Source: Metabacillus dongyingensis
Lineage (GTDB): Bacteria > Bacillota > Bacilli > Bacillales > Bacillaceae
NCBI RefSeq assembly: GCF_019933155.2
Contig: NZ_CP082944.1
Coordinates: 3,226,001-3,290,000 of the forward strand
Length of the DNA: 64,000 bases
Direction of reading: 5' to 3'
Below the pieces are notes generated by a model. The model did no database searches and was not told the origin of the DNA. It saw nothing but the letters and a program-made list of their open reading frames with translations. This document shows, in pieces, positions 37,279 to 44,995 of this stretch (its first letter is position 1; every line of letters begins with the position of its first letter). The translations under genes and the position numbers were made by a program.

Positions 37279-37431
37279 ATGACAAAGAAATTTAACAAAG
37301 GCAGCGAAAACGGCAACTCCCCTAGAAAGGGCCACTTTCAGGAAGAATTCGGCCAAGAAATCATTTCTGGCGATAACAGCAAAGGAAACAAACGGAATAA
37401 AGATCAACAATCGAAGACTGCAGAAAAGTAA
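37279..37431 (+). CDS. Small basic protein (50 aa), possible spore protein
   Basis: The ATG at 37279 lies eight bases after TAGGAGG. The product is very hydrophilic (Lys, Asn, Gln, Ser) and contains GHFQEEFGQE, loosely like the GQFGTEFASE repeat of gamma-type small acid-soluble spore proteins. Own terminator. Spore location is inference. Confidence 0.6.
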   Translation: MTKKFNKGSENGNSPRKGHFQEEFGQEIISGDNSKGNKRNKDQQSKTAEK

Positions 37432-37437
37432 ATATCC

Positions 37438-37470
37438 TAAGGCCGGCTGCCTAAAGCAGCTGGCTTTTTT
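37438..37470 (+). terminator. Terminator of the DUF3892 operon
   Basis: Stem GCCGGCTGC/GCAGCTGGC with T-run. Confidence 0.8.
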
Positions 37471-37471
37471 A

Positions 37472-37803
37472 AATAGAGGTTTGGTTGCTGAATTTGGATC
37501 ACTATCTCACAGGAACGTTATGACCCGCCCAACTCGATTTTTGACCGTTCGCTGTTAGTTTTTACTGTCAAACAAGATTTCTGACCGTTCACCGTTTTGT
37601 GCCTATTCAGCCAATTCGTTCCATATTTCACTGCCCATTGAATGCTCTCCTTTATCTGCTCCATTCACCTGCTTTTACGCACTTTTTTCTACAGTAAGGC
37701 GCTTTTCTGCTTCAATCATCCCCATTAAGTATTATTTCTACTAAGATGTTTACTACCATTCATCCAGTTCGATCTAATTACAAGCGCCCTTGCATCTTAT
37801 ACA
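37472..37803. other. Intergenic stretch without a gene
   Basis: No coding frame seen on either strand. It holds two similar segments, TTTTTGACCGTTCGC and TTTCTGACCGTTCAC, about 45 bases apart, of unknown meaning. Confidence 0.45.
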
Positions 37804-37805
37804 AA

Positions 37806-37833
37806 AAAAACTGCAGACACAGCCTGCAATTTT
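37806..37833 (-). terminator. Terminator of the small acidic protein gene
   Basis: Stem ATTGCAG/CTGCAGT followed by T7 on the minus strand. Confidence 0.65.
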
Positions 37834-38025
37834 TCAGTCTTCCTTATCAAATTCAGCTTCATCATTTCTGCCTCTGTCAATTGTAATAGCAGCTGTTTCA
37901 TTATTCATGTACAGCGGTATTTGCATCTTGTCGCCGTTATCATAAAAGGCTTCATTGATTTTTTCGTTTGCCCTCGATGTTTCTTCACTGCCTAGATAAG
38001 ATGATTTATCCTTTTTCCGGGTCAT
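37834..38025 (-). CDS. Small acidic protein (63 aa), unknown
   Basis: The ATG at 38025 follows GGAGGCGAGCG. Product: basic start (MTRKKDKSS) and an acidic C-terminus (EAEFDKED). No domain recognised. It follows the HPr gene and its terminator. Confidence 0.55.
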   Translation of the reverse strand: MTRKKDKSSYLGSEETSRANEKINEAFYDNGDKMQIPLYMNNETAAITIDRGRNDEAEFDKED

Positions 38026-38068
38026 TCGCTCGCCTCCATTCATATTTATCATTCCCCATGAAATAAAA

Positions 38069-38094
38069 AAAATCTCCCAGTTCAAGGAGATTTT
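38069..38094 (-). terminator. Terminator of the HPr gene
   Basis: Stem AAAATCTCC/GGAGATTTT followed by T-run on the minus strand. Confidence 0.75.
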
Positions 38095-38104
38095 CCGGCA
38101 AGGC

Positions 38105-38371
38105 TTAAGCACCTAATTGTTCTGCTATGATCACACGCTCAACTGCCTCAATGGCGTCTTTTTCATCACTGCCTTCTGCAGATACCACAATTGTTGTACC
38201 TTTAGAGATTCCAAGAGACATAACACCCATGATTGATTTTAAGTTTACTTTACGGCCGTTTGCTTCTAAATTCACATCAGCTGTGAATGAGTTGACTGCA
38301 TTTACTAATGAAGTTGCAGGACGTGCGTGGATTCCAGATTCACTTGTAATTTCAAATGATTTTTGTATCAT
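38105..38371 (-). CDS. HPr-family phosphocarrier protein, outside a pts operon
   Basis: The 88 residues have the length of HPr. His15 in SGIHARPAT is the site phosphorylated by enzyme I, and Ser46 in NLKSIMGVMSLG is the HPr kinase site. Crh, the usual Bacillus paralogue, has Gln at 15, so this is not Crh. No ptsI follows; it is a single gene with its own terminator. It could carry phosphate in the PTS or act with CcpA. Whether the main ptsH lies elsewhere cannot be seen. Confidence 0.88.
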   Translation of the reverse strand: MIQKSFEITSESGIHARPATSLVNAVNSFTADVNLEANGRKVNLKSIMGVMSLGISKGTTIVVSAEGSDEKDAIEAVERVIIAEQLGA

Positions 38372-38449
38372 TGCTTACTTCCCCTCCCATATTGTTAACA
38401 AACAATATTATAATCGTTTTCGGATAAAAGAAAACTGTTTTTTTTGGAG

Positions 38450-38710
38450 TTACGCAAGCTTGACGATCTCCTCGTGCATGATGTAGCTGTGAAGATAAAT
38501 GGTGCATGTTTCTGTGCTCTTTTTTTCAATAATAATCGTATTTTGGAGCGGATCTTTAATTAGAATGAGCCGTTCATGCTCAAAATCCAGCAAGGACTCA
38601 AGTGTCTCAAGCTGGCGGCAGGCAAGCAGAAAACGCTCGTCACTCATTTTACGGTCTTTTTTAAAAATAACCTGTTTATCCCTAATGCTTGTTTTGTACA
38701 CGTTTCCCAC
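38450..38710 (-). CDS. Unrecognised 86-aa protein upstream of cspD
   Basis: Start GTG 38710 or GTG 38701 (the latter 11 bases from AAAGGG). Soluble, alternating hydrophobic: LLACRQLETLESLLDFEHERL helix, then beta strands (NTIIIEKKS, CTIYLHSYIM). The 5' end faces the cspD promoter divergently. Family unknown. Confidence 0.55.
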   Translation of the reverse strand: MGNVYKTSIRDKQVIFKKDRKMSDERFLLACRQLETLESLLDFEHERLILIKDPLQNTIIIEKKSTETCTIYLHSYIMHEEIVKLA

Positions 38711-38778
38711 ATCCCTTTACAAGTTATTCCACCTTATATTTAAAATATCTGAAATTTCAATAAAAAGCTATAGGCAAC

Positions 38779-38807
38779 TTGACGACAAATTTTCAATAGT
38801 GTATATT
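38779..38807 (+). promoter_or_regulatory. Sigma-A promoter of cspD with long leader
   Basis: TTGACG, 17-base spacer, TATATT, with TG just before the -10. The start codon is about 130 bases further on, a long leader typical of cold-shock mRNAs whose structure controls translation. Confidence 0.7.
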
Positions 38808-38939
38808 AAAATCATCATTTAGCTAATAGTTAGTGAGCTATTGTTGTAATAAACAATGTTTACGCATACATATTTGCTGCATGATAAATATTTCCAGGTA
38901 GCAACACCTTGTGCTACAGTATTAGGAGGATAAAGTACT

Positions 38940-39140
38940 ATGCAAAACGGTAAAGTAAAATGGTTCAACAACGAAAAAGGTTTCGGTTTTATCGAAGTTG
39001 AAGGCGGAGACGATGTATTTGTACATTTCTCAGCTATCGAAGGCGACGGCTACAAGTCTTTAGAAGAAGGACAGGAAGTCTCTTTTGAAATCGTTGAAGG
39101 AAACCGTGGACCACAAGCTGCTAACGTTGTGAAATTATAA
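38940..39140 (+). CDS. cspD: Cold-shock protein CspD
   Basis: The 66-residue OB-fold protein has RNP1 GFGFIEV and RNP2 VFVHFSAI, as in all Csp proteins. It binds single-stranded RNA and DNA and melts mRNA structure in the cold. Strong AGGAGG. Position matches B. subtilis cspD. Confidence 0.93.
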   Translation: MQNGKVKWFNNEKGFGFIEVEGGDDVFVHFSAIEGDGYKSLEEGQEVSFEIVEGNRGPQAANVVKL

Positions 39141-39178
39141 TTACAAACGTACATTATATTTGATCATATACGATGCAA

Positions 39179-39212
39179 GAAAGAGGCTGAGTTAACTCAG
39201 CCTCTTTCTTTC
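39179..39212. terminator. Perfect bidirectional terminator
   Basis: GAAAGAGGCTGAGTT is followed directly by its complement AACTCAGCCTCTTTC; serves cspD and the convergent gene. Confidence 0.85.
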
Positions 39213-39403
39213 GTGAAATCCTGGCTGATCATTAAGTATTCCACTGCCTTTATATTCTGTTTAAGCTTTTTTTCGATTCTGCTTACTTCAAACTGATTAA
39301 AAACATTTCCGTTCTTCGCCATAAACAGCAGCATGTCCAAATCTCCATATATCTCATAAAATGCATTTTTAACATCTTCATTTATGCTGACCCTGGTTCT
39401 CAT
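39197..39403 (-). CDS. Unrecognised 68-aa helical protein
   Basis: The stop lies inside the shared terminator. The sequence is helical and soluble (NAFYEIYGDLDMLLFMAK, FEVSRIEKKLKQNIKAVEYL). In B. subtilis degR follows cspD; similarity to DegR cannot be established by eye. Confidence 0.5.
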   Translation of the reverse strand: MRTRVSINEDVKNAFYEIYGDLDMLLFMAKNGNVFNQFEVSRIEKKLKQNIKAVEYLMISQDFTKERG

Positions 39404-39616
39404 GGAAAGCTATCTCCCTCCTTATCCAATCGTCCTTCTAGTCTAAAAGATTCAATTTTATTTTATATGCAACATAATTCTGTTATAAGGAACGAGAATC
39501 CTTCTTTTTAACGAATTATTTTTTATTCTGAAAATTCATTTTGTTCCTTTAGACTCATTTTTCAGATGTATATTTTAAGGAAGATGTCGAACGATAAGTA
39601 AGTGGAGGTGACTAAC

Positions 39617-39883
39617 ATGGACCAGATTAATCATACAGGCCTTATCAGCGGCTTCAATAATCTAAAACAATTAGAAATGGCTGTAGCAGCGGCACAAAAA
39701 ATGACAGGATCTGCAACGATGAGCATGGATCCTGAGGCGATTCAAAACGCGGAAAAAGCACTTCAGGATGCAAAAGCTATCTATCAGACTGCAGGGGATA
39801 CAGGAGTTGACCAGGACTTTCTCAGCAATCAGAATGAACTTCTTCTGCAATGCGAGCACCAGCTTAACGAGGCGAAACAATAG
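39617..39883 (+). CDS. ypzA: YpzA-like DUF2564 protein
   Basis: The ATG at 39617 is nine bases from TGGAGG. The 88-residue helical protein (NLKQLEMAVAAAQKMTGSAT, IQNAEKALQDAKAIY) fits DUF2564. Function unknown, thought sporulation-associated. Position between cspD and ypeQ as in B. subtilis. Confidence 0.75.
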   Translation: MDQINHTGLISGFNNLKQLEMAVAAAQKMTGSATMSMDPEAIQNAEKALQDAKAIYQTAGDTGVDQDFLSNQNELLLQCEHQLNEAKQ

Positions 39884-39892
39884 TAAGCATAT

Positions 39893-39929
39893 AAAAATCC
39901 GCTGAATTTAGATGTCAGCGGATTTTTAT
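39893..39929. terminator. Bidirectional terminator between ypzA and ypeQ
   Basis: Stem AAAATCCGCTGA/TCAGCGGATTTT. Confidence 0.85.
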
Positions 39930-40117
39930 GTCAGCTTCTTGCCGTATTCTTTTATTTTTTGACCAACCGTGCATTCTTCAATACAGAAAGAATGAGCATA
40001 CTTTTTTCCGTATTCCTTGCGAAAATGCTTCTTTAATAAACAATCCGTACAATAGGTGTCGAGCAGCTGGTCGATTTCACAAACAACTTGTTTTTTCTCC
40101 AATTCATTCAACTCCAT
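39926..40117 (-). CDS. ypeQ: YpeQ zinc-finger protein
   Basis: The ATG at 40117 overlaps the ypeP stop (TGATG). The 63 residues carry the Cys/His pattern CEIDQ..YCTDCLLKKHF..HSFCIEEC of the YpeQ zinc-finger family. Function unknown; coupled to ypeP. Confidence 0.8.
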   Translation of the reverse strand: MELNELEKKQVVCEIDQLLDTYCTDCLLKKHFRKEYGKKYAHSFCIEECTVGQKIKEYGKKLT

Positions 40118-40782
40118 CAATCGCTGTCAAGCTTCCATTCACTTGCAATTGTTATTCCTTTTAATCCTTGTCCTGCAAGCTTATCTGCTTCTTCGTTTTC
40201 TTTTCGAGCAATTTGCATGCATATTGGACGCACTTTCATTTTTTTCAGCGCTGCTTCAATTTTATCAAGCCAGCGGGTGTAAGCTTCTTCATAGACAGGC
40301 CACTCTCCGGACAGCTGGTTAAGCACAACTTGCGAATCTCCTTTGAACGTTACATCCTGATAACGTACGCCGAGTTCATCAAGTTTTTGCACCATAAAGT
40401 AAACCGCCATGTATTCTGCTTCGTTATTGGATTCTGCACCATCAGCTTTTGCACTGAATCTCATTCTTGTCCTTTTCTCGTTGATTGTATAATAGATCAC
40501 AGCGCCAAGACCTGCTTCTTTTGTTTGTTTATTGTAGTTGCCGTCAAAATAAGCTTCAACGTCGACAGGCTCATGCACGACTTCCAATTTTAATTTCTTT
40601 AATTCTTTAAGTGACCATGCTGTGCCGCGTGTATCAATAAATTCTATTGATTTCACCCTGCCGGTTTTTTCGAGATCATCACCAATTACAATGGCTGAAT
40701 CAAGATCTGTTTCGTTATCAGATGTAAAAAGTAAGTTCTTTTTTTTCGGGCTGATGTACATCCAGTGTATGAGATATTTCAC
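40117..40782 (-). CDS. ypeP: YpeP, RNase H-fold protein
   Basis: GTG 40782 lies eight bases from AGGAG; an earlier GTG (40791) overlaps it. The N-terminal 75 residues are unique. The RNase HI-like domain (about 75-215) shows EAYFDGNYNKQ, ESNNEAEYMAVYF, FKGDSQVVLNQL and ENEEADKLAGQG, giving the D-E-D-D acidic set. It may act on RNA-DNA hybrids, though such paralogues are often weak. Paired with ypeQ. Confidence 0.82.
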   Translation of the reverse strand: MKYLIHWMYISPKKKNLLFTSDNETDLDSAIVIGDDLEKTGRVKSIEFIDTRGTAWSLKELKKLKLEVVHEPVDVEAYFDGNYNKQTKEAGLGAVIYYTINEKRTRMRFSAKADGAESNNEAEYMAVYFMVQKLDELGVRYQDVTFKGDSQVVLNQLSGEWPVYEEAYTRWLDKIEAALKKMKVRPICMQIARKENEEADKLAGQGLKGITIASEWKLDSD

Positions 40783-40957
40783 CTGTTCCACTCCTAATTC
40801 GGCTGAGCATTATATGCATTAGTTTTGCTCATACCATCAAATGTATTCACTGTGCTATAATCATATTCGGTAATTAACCAATGCGCTTGCCGTTTGATCA
40901 AAAAACAGCCTATACGAAAGGAGCTTAACTAAACATTTAAGCAAGGAGAGAGACTGT

Positions 40958-41068
40958 ATCCCAATTGAAATCTTATGGCTTGGTTTCACGTAAATCAATT
41001 TTAGCATTGTTCTTTTGTTTTATAAACTATTCGGCAAAAGGGGATTGTTTGTCTGGATTTTCAATTAA
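40958..41068 (+). pseudogene. ypdP: ypdP (VUT/queuosine-precursor transporter) remnant
   Basis: After a ribosome site AAGGAG (40943), the frame reads IPIEILWLGFT, a TAA, INFSIVLLFYKLFGKRGLFVWIFN and then TAA at 41066. This matches the N-terminus of the YpdP preQ0/preQ1 transporter family, in which a single membrane segment ends in KxGLFVWI. One codon has become TAA and the rest of the about 230-codon gene is deleted; a possible C-terminal scrap (FVKIAAQ) lies at 41079-41102. It stands where ypdP stands in B. subtilis, just before ypdQ. Confidence 0.65.
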
Positions 41069-41124
41069 CCATTCGTCTTTTTTGTAAAAATTGCAGCCCA
41101 ATGAGTAAGGAGTTGAAGACATAG

Positions 41125-41520
41125 ATGATCGAAGTATATGTAGACGGTGCTAGTGCAGGAGATCCTGGGCCTTCAGGAGCCGGCATTTTCATTAAAGGGC
41201 ACGGCAAAGGGGAAAAGTTCTCAGTCCCTCTTGGCATCATGACGAATCATGAAGCCGAGTATCATGCCCTAATAAAAAGCCTGGAAATTTGTCTTGAGAA
41301 AGGATTTTCGATTATTTCAGTCAGAACGGATTCACAGCTTGTAGAACGTGCTGTTGAAAAGGAATATGTGAAAAATCCAGCTTTCGTTCCGCTGCTTGAG
41401 AAGGTTCTAGGCTTAAAAAATCAATTTGAGCTGTTTTTTATTAAATGGATTCCGAGCAAACAAAACAGTGTAGCCGATCAGCTGTCACGAGATGCCATTC
41501 GGCTGAATGGAGATACATAA
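41125..41520 (+). CDS. ypdQ: YpdQ, RNase HI-like protein
   Basis: The 131-residue product has an RNase HI fold: VYVDGASAGDPGPSGAG (first Asp), NHEAEYHAL (Glu), VRTDSQLVERA (Asp) and SVADQLSRDA (last Asp). All four acidic positions are present. It may cleave RNA in hybrids. The ATG follows AAGGAG. Its last 16 codons lie in a 74-base tandem duplication that also includes the start of the next gene. Confidence 0.85.
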   Translation: MIEVYVDGASAGDPGPSGAGIFIKGHGKGEKFSVPLGIMTNHEAEYHALIKSLEICLEKGFSIISVRTDSQLVERAVEKEYVKNPAFVPLLEKVLGLKNQFELFFIKWIPSKQNSVADQLSRDAIRLNGDT

Positions 41521-41620
41521 TGATGAAGCTGAAAAAATCTTCAGTTGCCGATCAGCTGTCACGAGATGCCATTCGGCTGAATGGAGATACATAATGATGA
41601 AGCTGAAAAAATCTTCAGTT
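41473..41620 (+). repeat. Exact 74-bp tandem duplication at the ypdQ-EamA junction
   Basis: Bases 41473-41546 and 41547-41620 are identical. Each copy has the end of ypdQ, the overlapping TAATG, and the start of the transporter gene. The hexamer GCCGAT starts both copies and follows the second (41621-41626), so slippage between two GCCGAT hexamers 74 bases apart explains the event. Confidence 0.95.
41520..41594 (+). other. 24-residue mini-ORF created by the duplication
   Basis: The first-copy transporter ATG (41520) overlaps the ypdQ stop (TAATG) and reads MMKLKKSSVADQ, then the ypdQ tail LSRDAIRLNGDT, ending in TAA at 41592-41594, which overlaps the real transporter ATG. It has the original ribosome site (GGAG), so it is probably translated and relays coupling. 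Confidence 0.6.
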
Positions 41621-42499
41621 GCCGATCTCAGTCTCTTGTTAGTAGCTTTTATATGGGGATCTACGTTTGTGATTGTCCAAAAAGCCATTCACTTTATGCC
41701 GCCGCACTTTTTTAATGGCATTCGTTTTTTTGCTGCAGCCGTTATTCTGACTATGATTAGTATAAGAGTAACCCGCTTTCGACTTTCAAAAGACACATTG
41801 CTTGCCGGAATGTCGCTTGGTGTCTTTTTGTTTTTAGGATACGCCTTTCAGACTGTCGGCTTGTTGTATACAACCTCTTCAAAAACTGGATTTATTACTG
41901 GTTTAAGTGTGATGATCGTTCCTCTATTGTCCATCTGGCTTCTTAGGGAACGCGCCAGAAAAACAGTTTATTTTGCAGCTGGACTTGGAACAGCAGGCTT
42001 GTATCTTTTAACCCTGAGTGATTTCTCATCACTAAATATTGGAGATTTGCTTGTTCTCTTTTGCGCCGCTGCGTTTGCTTTGCATATTATCTTTACAGGG
42101 AGGTTTTCCGGCAGTCATGATGCTTGGATGCTGACGATCGTTCAGCTTTCAACGGTTTCTATCCTGAGCTTTCTTGCTTCCGGGGTATTTGAAGCTGCAA
42201 ATGTGAAAGAGAATTTCGGCAGCATGTTTACATTTGAAGTTCTGTTTGCCCTTATCATTACCGCCTTATTTGCAACTGCATTCGCCTTTTTCGTTCAAAC
42301 AAAGCTTCAGCAGTACACAACAGCATCAAGAGTTGCTCTCATTTATGCCTCAGAGCCAGTGTTCGCTGCTTTAACCGCTTTTATTTTCATTGGAGAGCGA
42401 ATGACAGTATACGGCATGATCGGCTGTCTGCTTATATTGGCAGCTATGCTTACAGCTGAATGGAAGCAAAACAGCACGGAAGAATCTCTTTCCATATAA
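41594..42499 (+). CDS. EamA/DMT-family transporter
   Basis: The ATG at 41594 (or 41597) follows TGGAG in the second duplicate copy. The 301-residue product has ten transmembrane segments in two EamA repeats: SLLLVAFIWGSTFVIVQKA at the start and TASRVALIYASEPVFAALTAF in the second. Such proteins export or import metabolites; the substrate is unknown. Its start overlaps the mini-ORF stop. An earlier in-frame ATG (41507) is a by-product of the duplication. Confidence 0.85.
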   Translation: MMKLKKSSVADLSLLLVAFIWGSTFVIVQKAIHFMPPHFFNGIRFFAAAVILTMISIRVTRFRLSKDTLLAGMSLGVFLFLGYAFQTVGLLYTTSSKTGFITGLSVMIVPLLSIWLLRERARKTVYFAAGLGTAGLYLLTLSDFSSLNIGDLLVLFCAAAFALHIIFTGRFSGSHDAWMLTIVQLSTVSILSFLASGVFEAANVKENFGSMFTFEVLFALIITALFATAFAFFVQTKLQQYTTASRVALIYASEPVFAALTAFIFIGERMTVYGMIGCLLILAAMLTAEWKQNSTEESLSI

Positions 42500-42527
42500 A
42501 AATCCCGGGATTCCCGAGATTTTTTTA
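42498..42527 (+). terminator. Terminator of the EamA gene
   Basis: Stem AAATCCCGGGA/TTCCCGAGATTT (one mismatch) with T-run. Confidence 0.7.
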
Positions 42528-42560
42528 AAACGCAATTATAAAATTATATGAATTGATGGC

Positions 42561-42669
42561 AAGCGGAAGCGCCTGAATCCTCGTCAGAAGGCTCTCAAAA
42601 AAAGTCAAATCCTTACTTTTCCGTCGGAGCCTTGTCTGTCATGCCTGTGCGACAAATCCGCTTCCGCTT
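42561..42669. repeat. Interspersed palindromic element (109 bp)
   Basis: Perfect 11-base inverted ends AAGCGGAAGCG (42561-42571) and CGCTTCCGCTT (42659-42669) enclose a partly self-complementary core. Looks like a small non-coding repeat of the kind scattered in Bacillaceae genomes; related by its ends to the other copies listed below. Confidence 0.65.
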
Positions 42670-42674
42670 TCTAA

Positions 42675-42950
42675 TTAGATTAAATTCAGTTTTTGTGCCA
42701 CAAGAACTGCCTGTGTGCGGTTTTTTGCCTTTTCTTTTGTCAGCCTTTCAAGAAGTGAGACAAAGAATGAGCCGTCAAATTCCTTCTGTGCTTTTAATGT
42801 CAGCTCAATCGCAGCTATGACCAGCTCGTCCTCGGCACCAGTGTAATGTTTGCCGAACTCGATAAAGCCAAGAGCATCTTCCTTAAGCTGAAATCCTTTA
42901 TCTTTTAAATGCAGCAAATAATCTTTAACCGACTGTTTCGTATGTAGCAA
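42675..42950 (-). CDS. Small helical protein (91 aa), possibly DUF6123
   Basis: TTG start 42950, with AAGGCGGGG upstream. Helical and soluble: VKDYLLHLKDKGFQLKED, AAIELTLKAQKEFDGSFF, and a final TQAVLVAQKLNLI. The DUF6123 label is from memory. Function unknown. Confidence 0.6.
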   Translation of the reverse strand: MLHTKQSVKDYLLHLKDKGFQLKEDALGFIEFGKHYTGAEDELVIAAIELTLKAQKEFDGSFFVSLLERLTKEKAKNRTQAVLVAQKLNLI

Positions 42951-43029
42951 GCAGACCCCGCCTTAGGTGTAAAGTTTCATCCATCCTAATTTTAGCTGAT
43001 GGATAAAAAAATTTCTATACCATTTCTCC

Positions 43030-43692
43030 CTAGTAATAACCTATTTCATGAATTTCATCTGATTGAAAAGTGATAACGAGCGGATCATTATTTTGCGCTT
43101 CTTTAACCATTGCTTTTGCAACTGTTTTTGCATGGATGGGTTTCATTATTTTTAATTTTCCGACAAAAAGAAATCCAAAACTTTTAGCCATCCATACGCC
43201 TAACTTTTCTCCGAAACGAAATTCTTCCCTGTCACCAAGCAGCAGAGACGGCCTGAACAAGATAACCGAAGGCAGACCGAGATTCCTTAAGGCATCCTCC
43301 ATCTGTCCTTTTACTCGATTATAGTAAAACAGTGAATCACAATCGGCTCCGACAGCAGAGACGGCAAGGACTTTTTTAACACCTTGCTGTTTGGCCAGAC
43401 GGGCTGCTTCTACTGCATATTCAAAATCCACTTTATAAAACGCTTCCTTGGATTTGGCTTGCTTCATCGTGGTACCTAAACAAATAAACAATTCATCTGC
43501 GGCAAATTCACTGCCATACTGAGATAATTGATCAAAATCGGGTATGATTGTATTTTTATGTTTGGCATTTTCATGGGTTAATGGCTTTCTTGTAATCGTC
43601 TTCACTTCTGAGTACTGCTTAGATGCAAGCAGGAGGCTGAGCAATTCTGTTCCTATCAAACCGGTTGCTCCAATAATCAATGCTTTCTTCAC
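43030..43692 (-). CDS. NAD(P)-binding Rossmann-fold protein
   Basis: The GTG at 43692 is eight bases from TTGGAG and gives 220 residues. The dinucleotide motif IIGATGLIGTELL opens the protein; later VLAVSAVGAD and the YNRVKGQMEDAL (Tyr-Lys) segment suggest an atypical SDR of the NmrA/HTATIP2 type. Substrate unknown. Confidence 0.8.
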   Translation of the reverse strand: MKKALIIGATGLIGTELLSLLLASKQYSEVKTITRKPLTHENAKHKNTIIPDFDQLSQYGSEFAADELFICLGTTMKQAKSKEAFYKVDFEYAVEAARLAKQQGVKKVLAVSAVGADCDSLFYYNRVKGQMEDALRNLGLPSVILFRPSLLLGDREEFRFGEKLGVWMAKSFGFLFVGKLKIMKPIHAKTVAKAMVKEAQNNDPLVITFQSDEIHEIGYY

Positions 43693-43747
43693 GATCGCCA
43701 CTCCAATCTTATACTTAGAATCATAAAGGAATCAGAGCAATTAATCA

Positions 43748-43777
43748 AAAAAGAGAGGTCACATTGCCTCTCTCACT
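43748..43777 (-). terminator. Terminator overlapping the end of ypcP
   Basis: Stem AGAGAGG/CCTCTCT followed by T6 on the minus strand; the stop codon lies in the loop. Confidence 0.7.
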
Positions 43778-44655
43778 GCCAGGGCATCTGATAAAAACGT
43801 ATGCAGCCCTCTAAGTTCCATTTCCTCAATCATCTGAACAGCGCGGTTATGCTCAACGTTCAAAAGGGCTTCATTAAGCGGGCACTCTACTGGAACATCA
43901 CACGTAATTTCAGCTAGTTTCCTTGATAAATGAAGCATTTCAAGATCCTGTTCAATCTTAGATCGCTGAGCTTTGGTCAGCTCTTCTAAGCTGCTTAGCA
44001 GGCCTTCTATAGACTTGTATTTCGCAATCAGTTTATATGCTGTTTTTTCTCCAATCCCGCGAACGCCGGGATAGTTATCACTGCTGTCTCCCATTAGTCC
44101 TTTTACATCGATAAGATGAGCGGGAAGAATGCCTGTTTCTTCTGTGAAGAAGTCGTGCGTATAAACTTTATACTGCCCGATTCCTTTTTGCATTAGGACA
44201 ACCTGTACATCCTCAGTTAATAACTGCAGCAGATCACGGTCACCTGTCAAAATGGAGACATTCATTTCCCCTCCGTAAAGTTTCGCAAGTGTGCCGATGC
44301 AATCATCTGCCTCATAGCCTGCAAGTCCAACATTCGGTATGTTTAAAGCTTCAACAACTTCTTTAGCCAGATCAAACTGAGGAAGCATTTCAACTGGAGC
44401 TTCCGGACGGTTTGCTTTATAGTGGTCAAACAATTCTGTGCGATACGTTTTGCTCCCCATATCCCAGCAGCAAATCACATGACTCGGGTTAAAGTGTTTA
44501 ATTGATGCCAGTAAATGCTTTAAAAAACCGTTCACTGCATTCGTCGGCACCCCTTTGCTGTTGATCATAAAATTGCCGTAAACAGATGTTGCATAAAAAG
44601 CTCTAAAAAGAAGCGCCATGCCATCTACTATTAATAAATGCTGTTTATTTTTCAT
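43759..44655 (-). CDS. ypcP: YpcP, 5'-3' exonuclease / flap nuclease
   Basis: The 298-residue product matches the 5' nuclease domain of DNA polymerase I. Acidic metal-site motifs: LLIVDGMALLFRAFYA, GYEADDCIGTLA, ILTGDRDLLQLL and VKGLMGDSSDNYPGVRGIGEKTA (helix-hairpin-helix). It should remove RNA primers and flaps, backing up PolA. Confidence 0.92.
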   Translation of the reverse strand: MKNKQHLLIVDGMALLFRAFYATSVYGNFMINSKGVPTNAVNGFLKHLLASIKHFNPSHVICCWDMGSKTYRTELFDHYKANRPEAPVEMLPQFDLAKEVVEALNIPNVGLAGYEADDCIGTLAKLYGGEMNVSILTGDRDLLQLLTEDVQVVLMQKGIGQYKVYTHDFFTEETGILPAHLIDVKGLMGDSSDNYPGVRGIGEKTAYKLIAKYKSIEGLLSSLEELTKAQRSKIEQDLEMLHLSRKLAEITCDVPVECPLNEALLNVEHNRAVQMIEEMELRGLHTFLSDALAVREAM

Positions 44656-44739
44656 CTATTATCAAGTCTCCTATCTAAAAAAATCAAGTACCTCTATCAT
44701 ATCATAATAAGTGGGACAGACTGAAAGGGAAAAACATGA

Positions 44740-44770
44740 AAAAGACCCTCACCATTTGTGAAGGCCTTTT
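44740..44770 (-). terminator. Terminator after the dynA operon
   Basis: Stem AAAGGCCTTCAC/GTGAGGGTCTTT (mismatched) with T-run on the minus strand. Confidence 0.6.
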
Positions 44771-44782
44771 GTGTTTTGATAT

Positions 44783-44926
44783 CTATTTAGACTCCTGGTT
44801 CTTTTTGCTGTTCATTTTTTTCACTTCTGTTTCTGCATAAGAAGCGAATTCTTCGTTAAAGCCATTTTTCTTTTTAGCATTGTTGTTGCGCTGTGCATTT
44901 GCATTTCCGCTTTTCGTTCTGCCCAT
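44783..44926 (-). CDS. Small basic Asn/Lys-rich protein (47 aa), spore-protein-like
   Basis: The ATG at 44926 follows AAGAGGTG. The sequence is MGRTKSGNANAQRNNN, then NGFNEEFASYAE, the latter close to the GQFGTEFASE motif of gamma-type small acid-soluble spore proteins. In B. subtilis sspL lies at this position, but the sequence does not look like SspL. A terminator follows. Confidence 0.6.
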   Translation of the reverse strand: MGRTKSGNANAQRNNNAKKKNGFNEEFASYAETEVKKMNSKKNQESK

Positions 44927-44995
44927 TTTTAACACCTCTTTTCAGTTGTGCTAGTCTTAGGATTTCCGTAAAGCGGGTATGATTACACGCAGAAG

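Noticed and set aside
40840..40957. preQ1 riboswitch before the ypdP remnant
   Set aside because: No preQ1-I hairpin with the A-rich tail could be identified.
41507..41593. Upstream start for the EamA gene at 41507
   Set aside because: The extra residues come from the duplicated ypdQ end read out of frame; the ATG at 41594 has the ribosome site.
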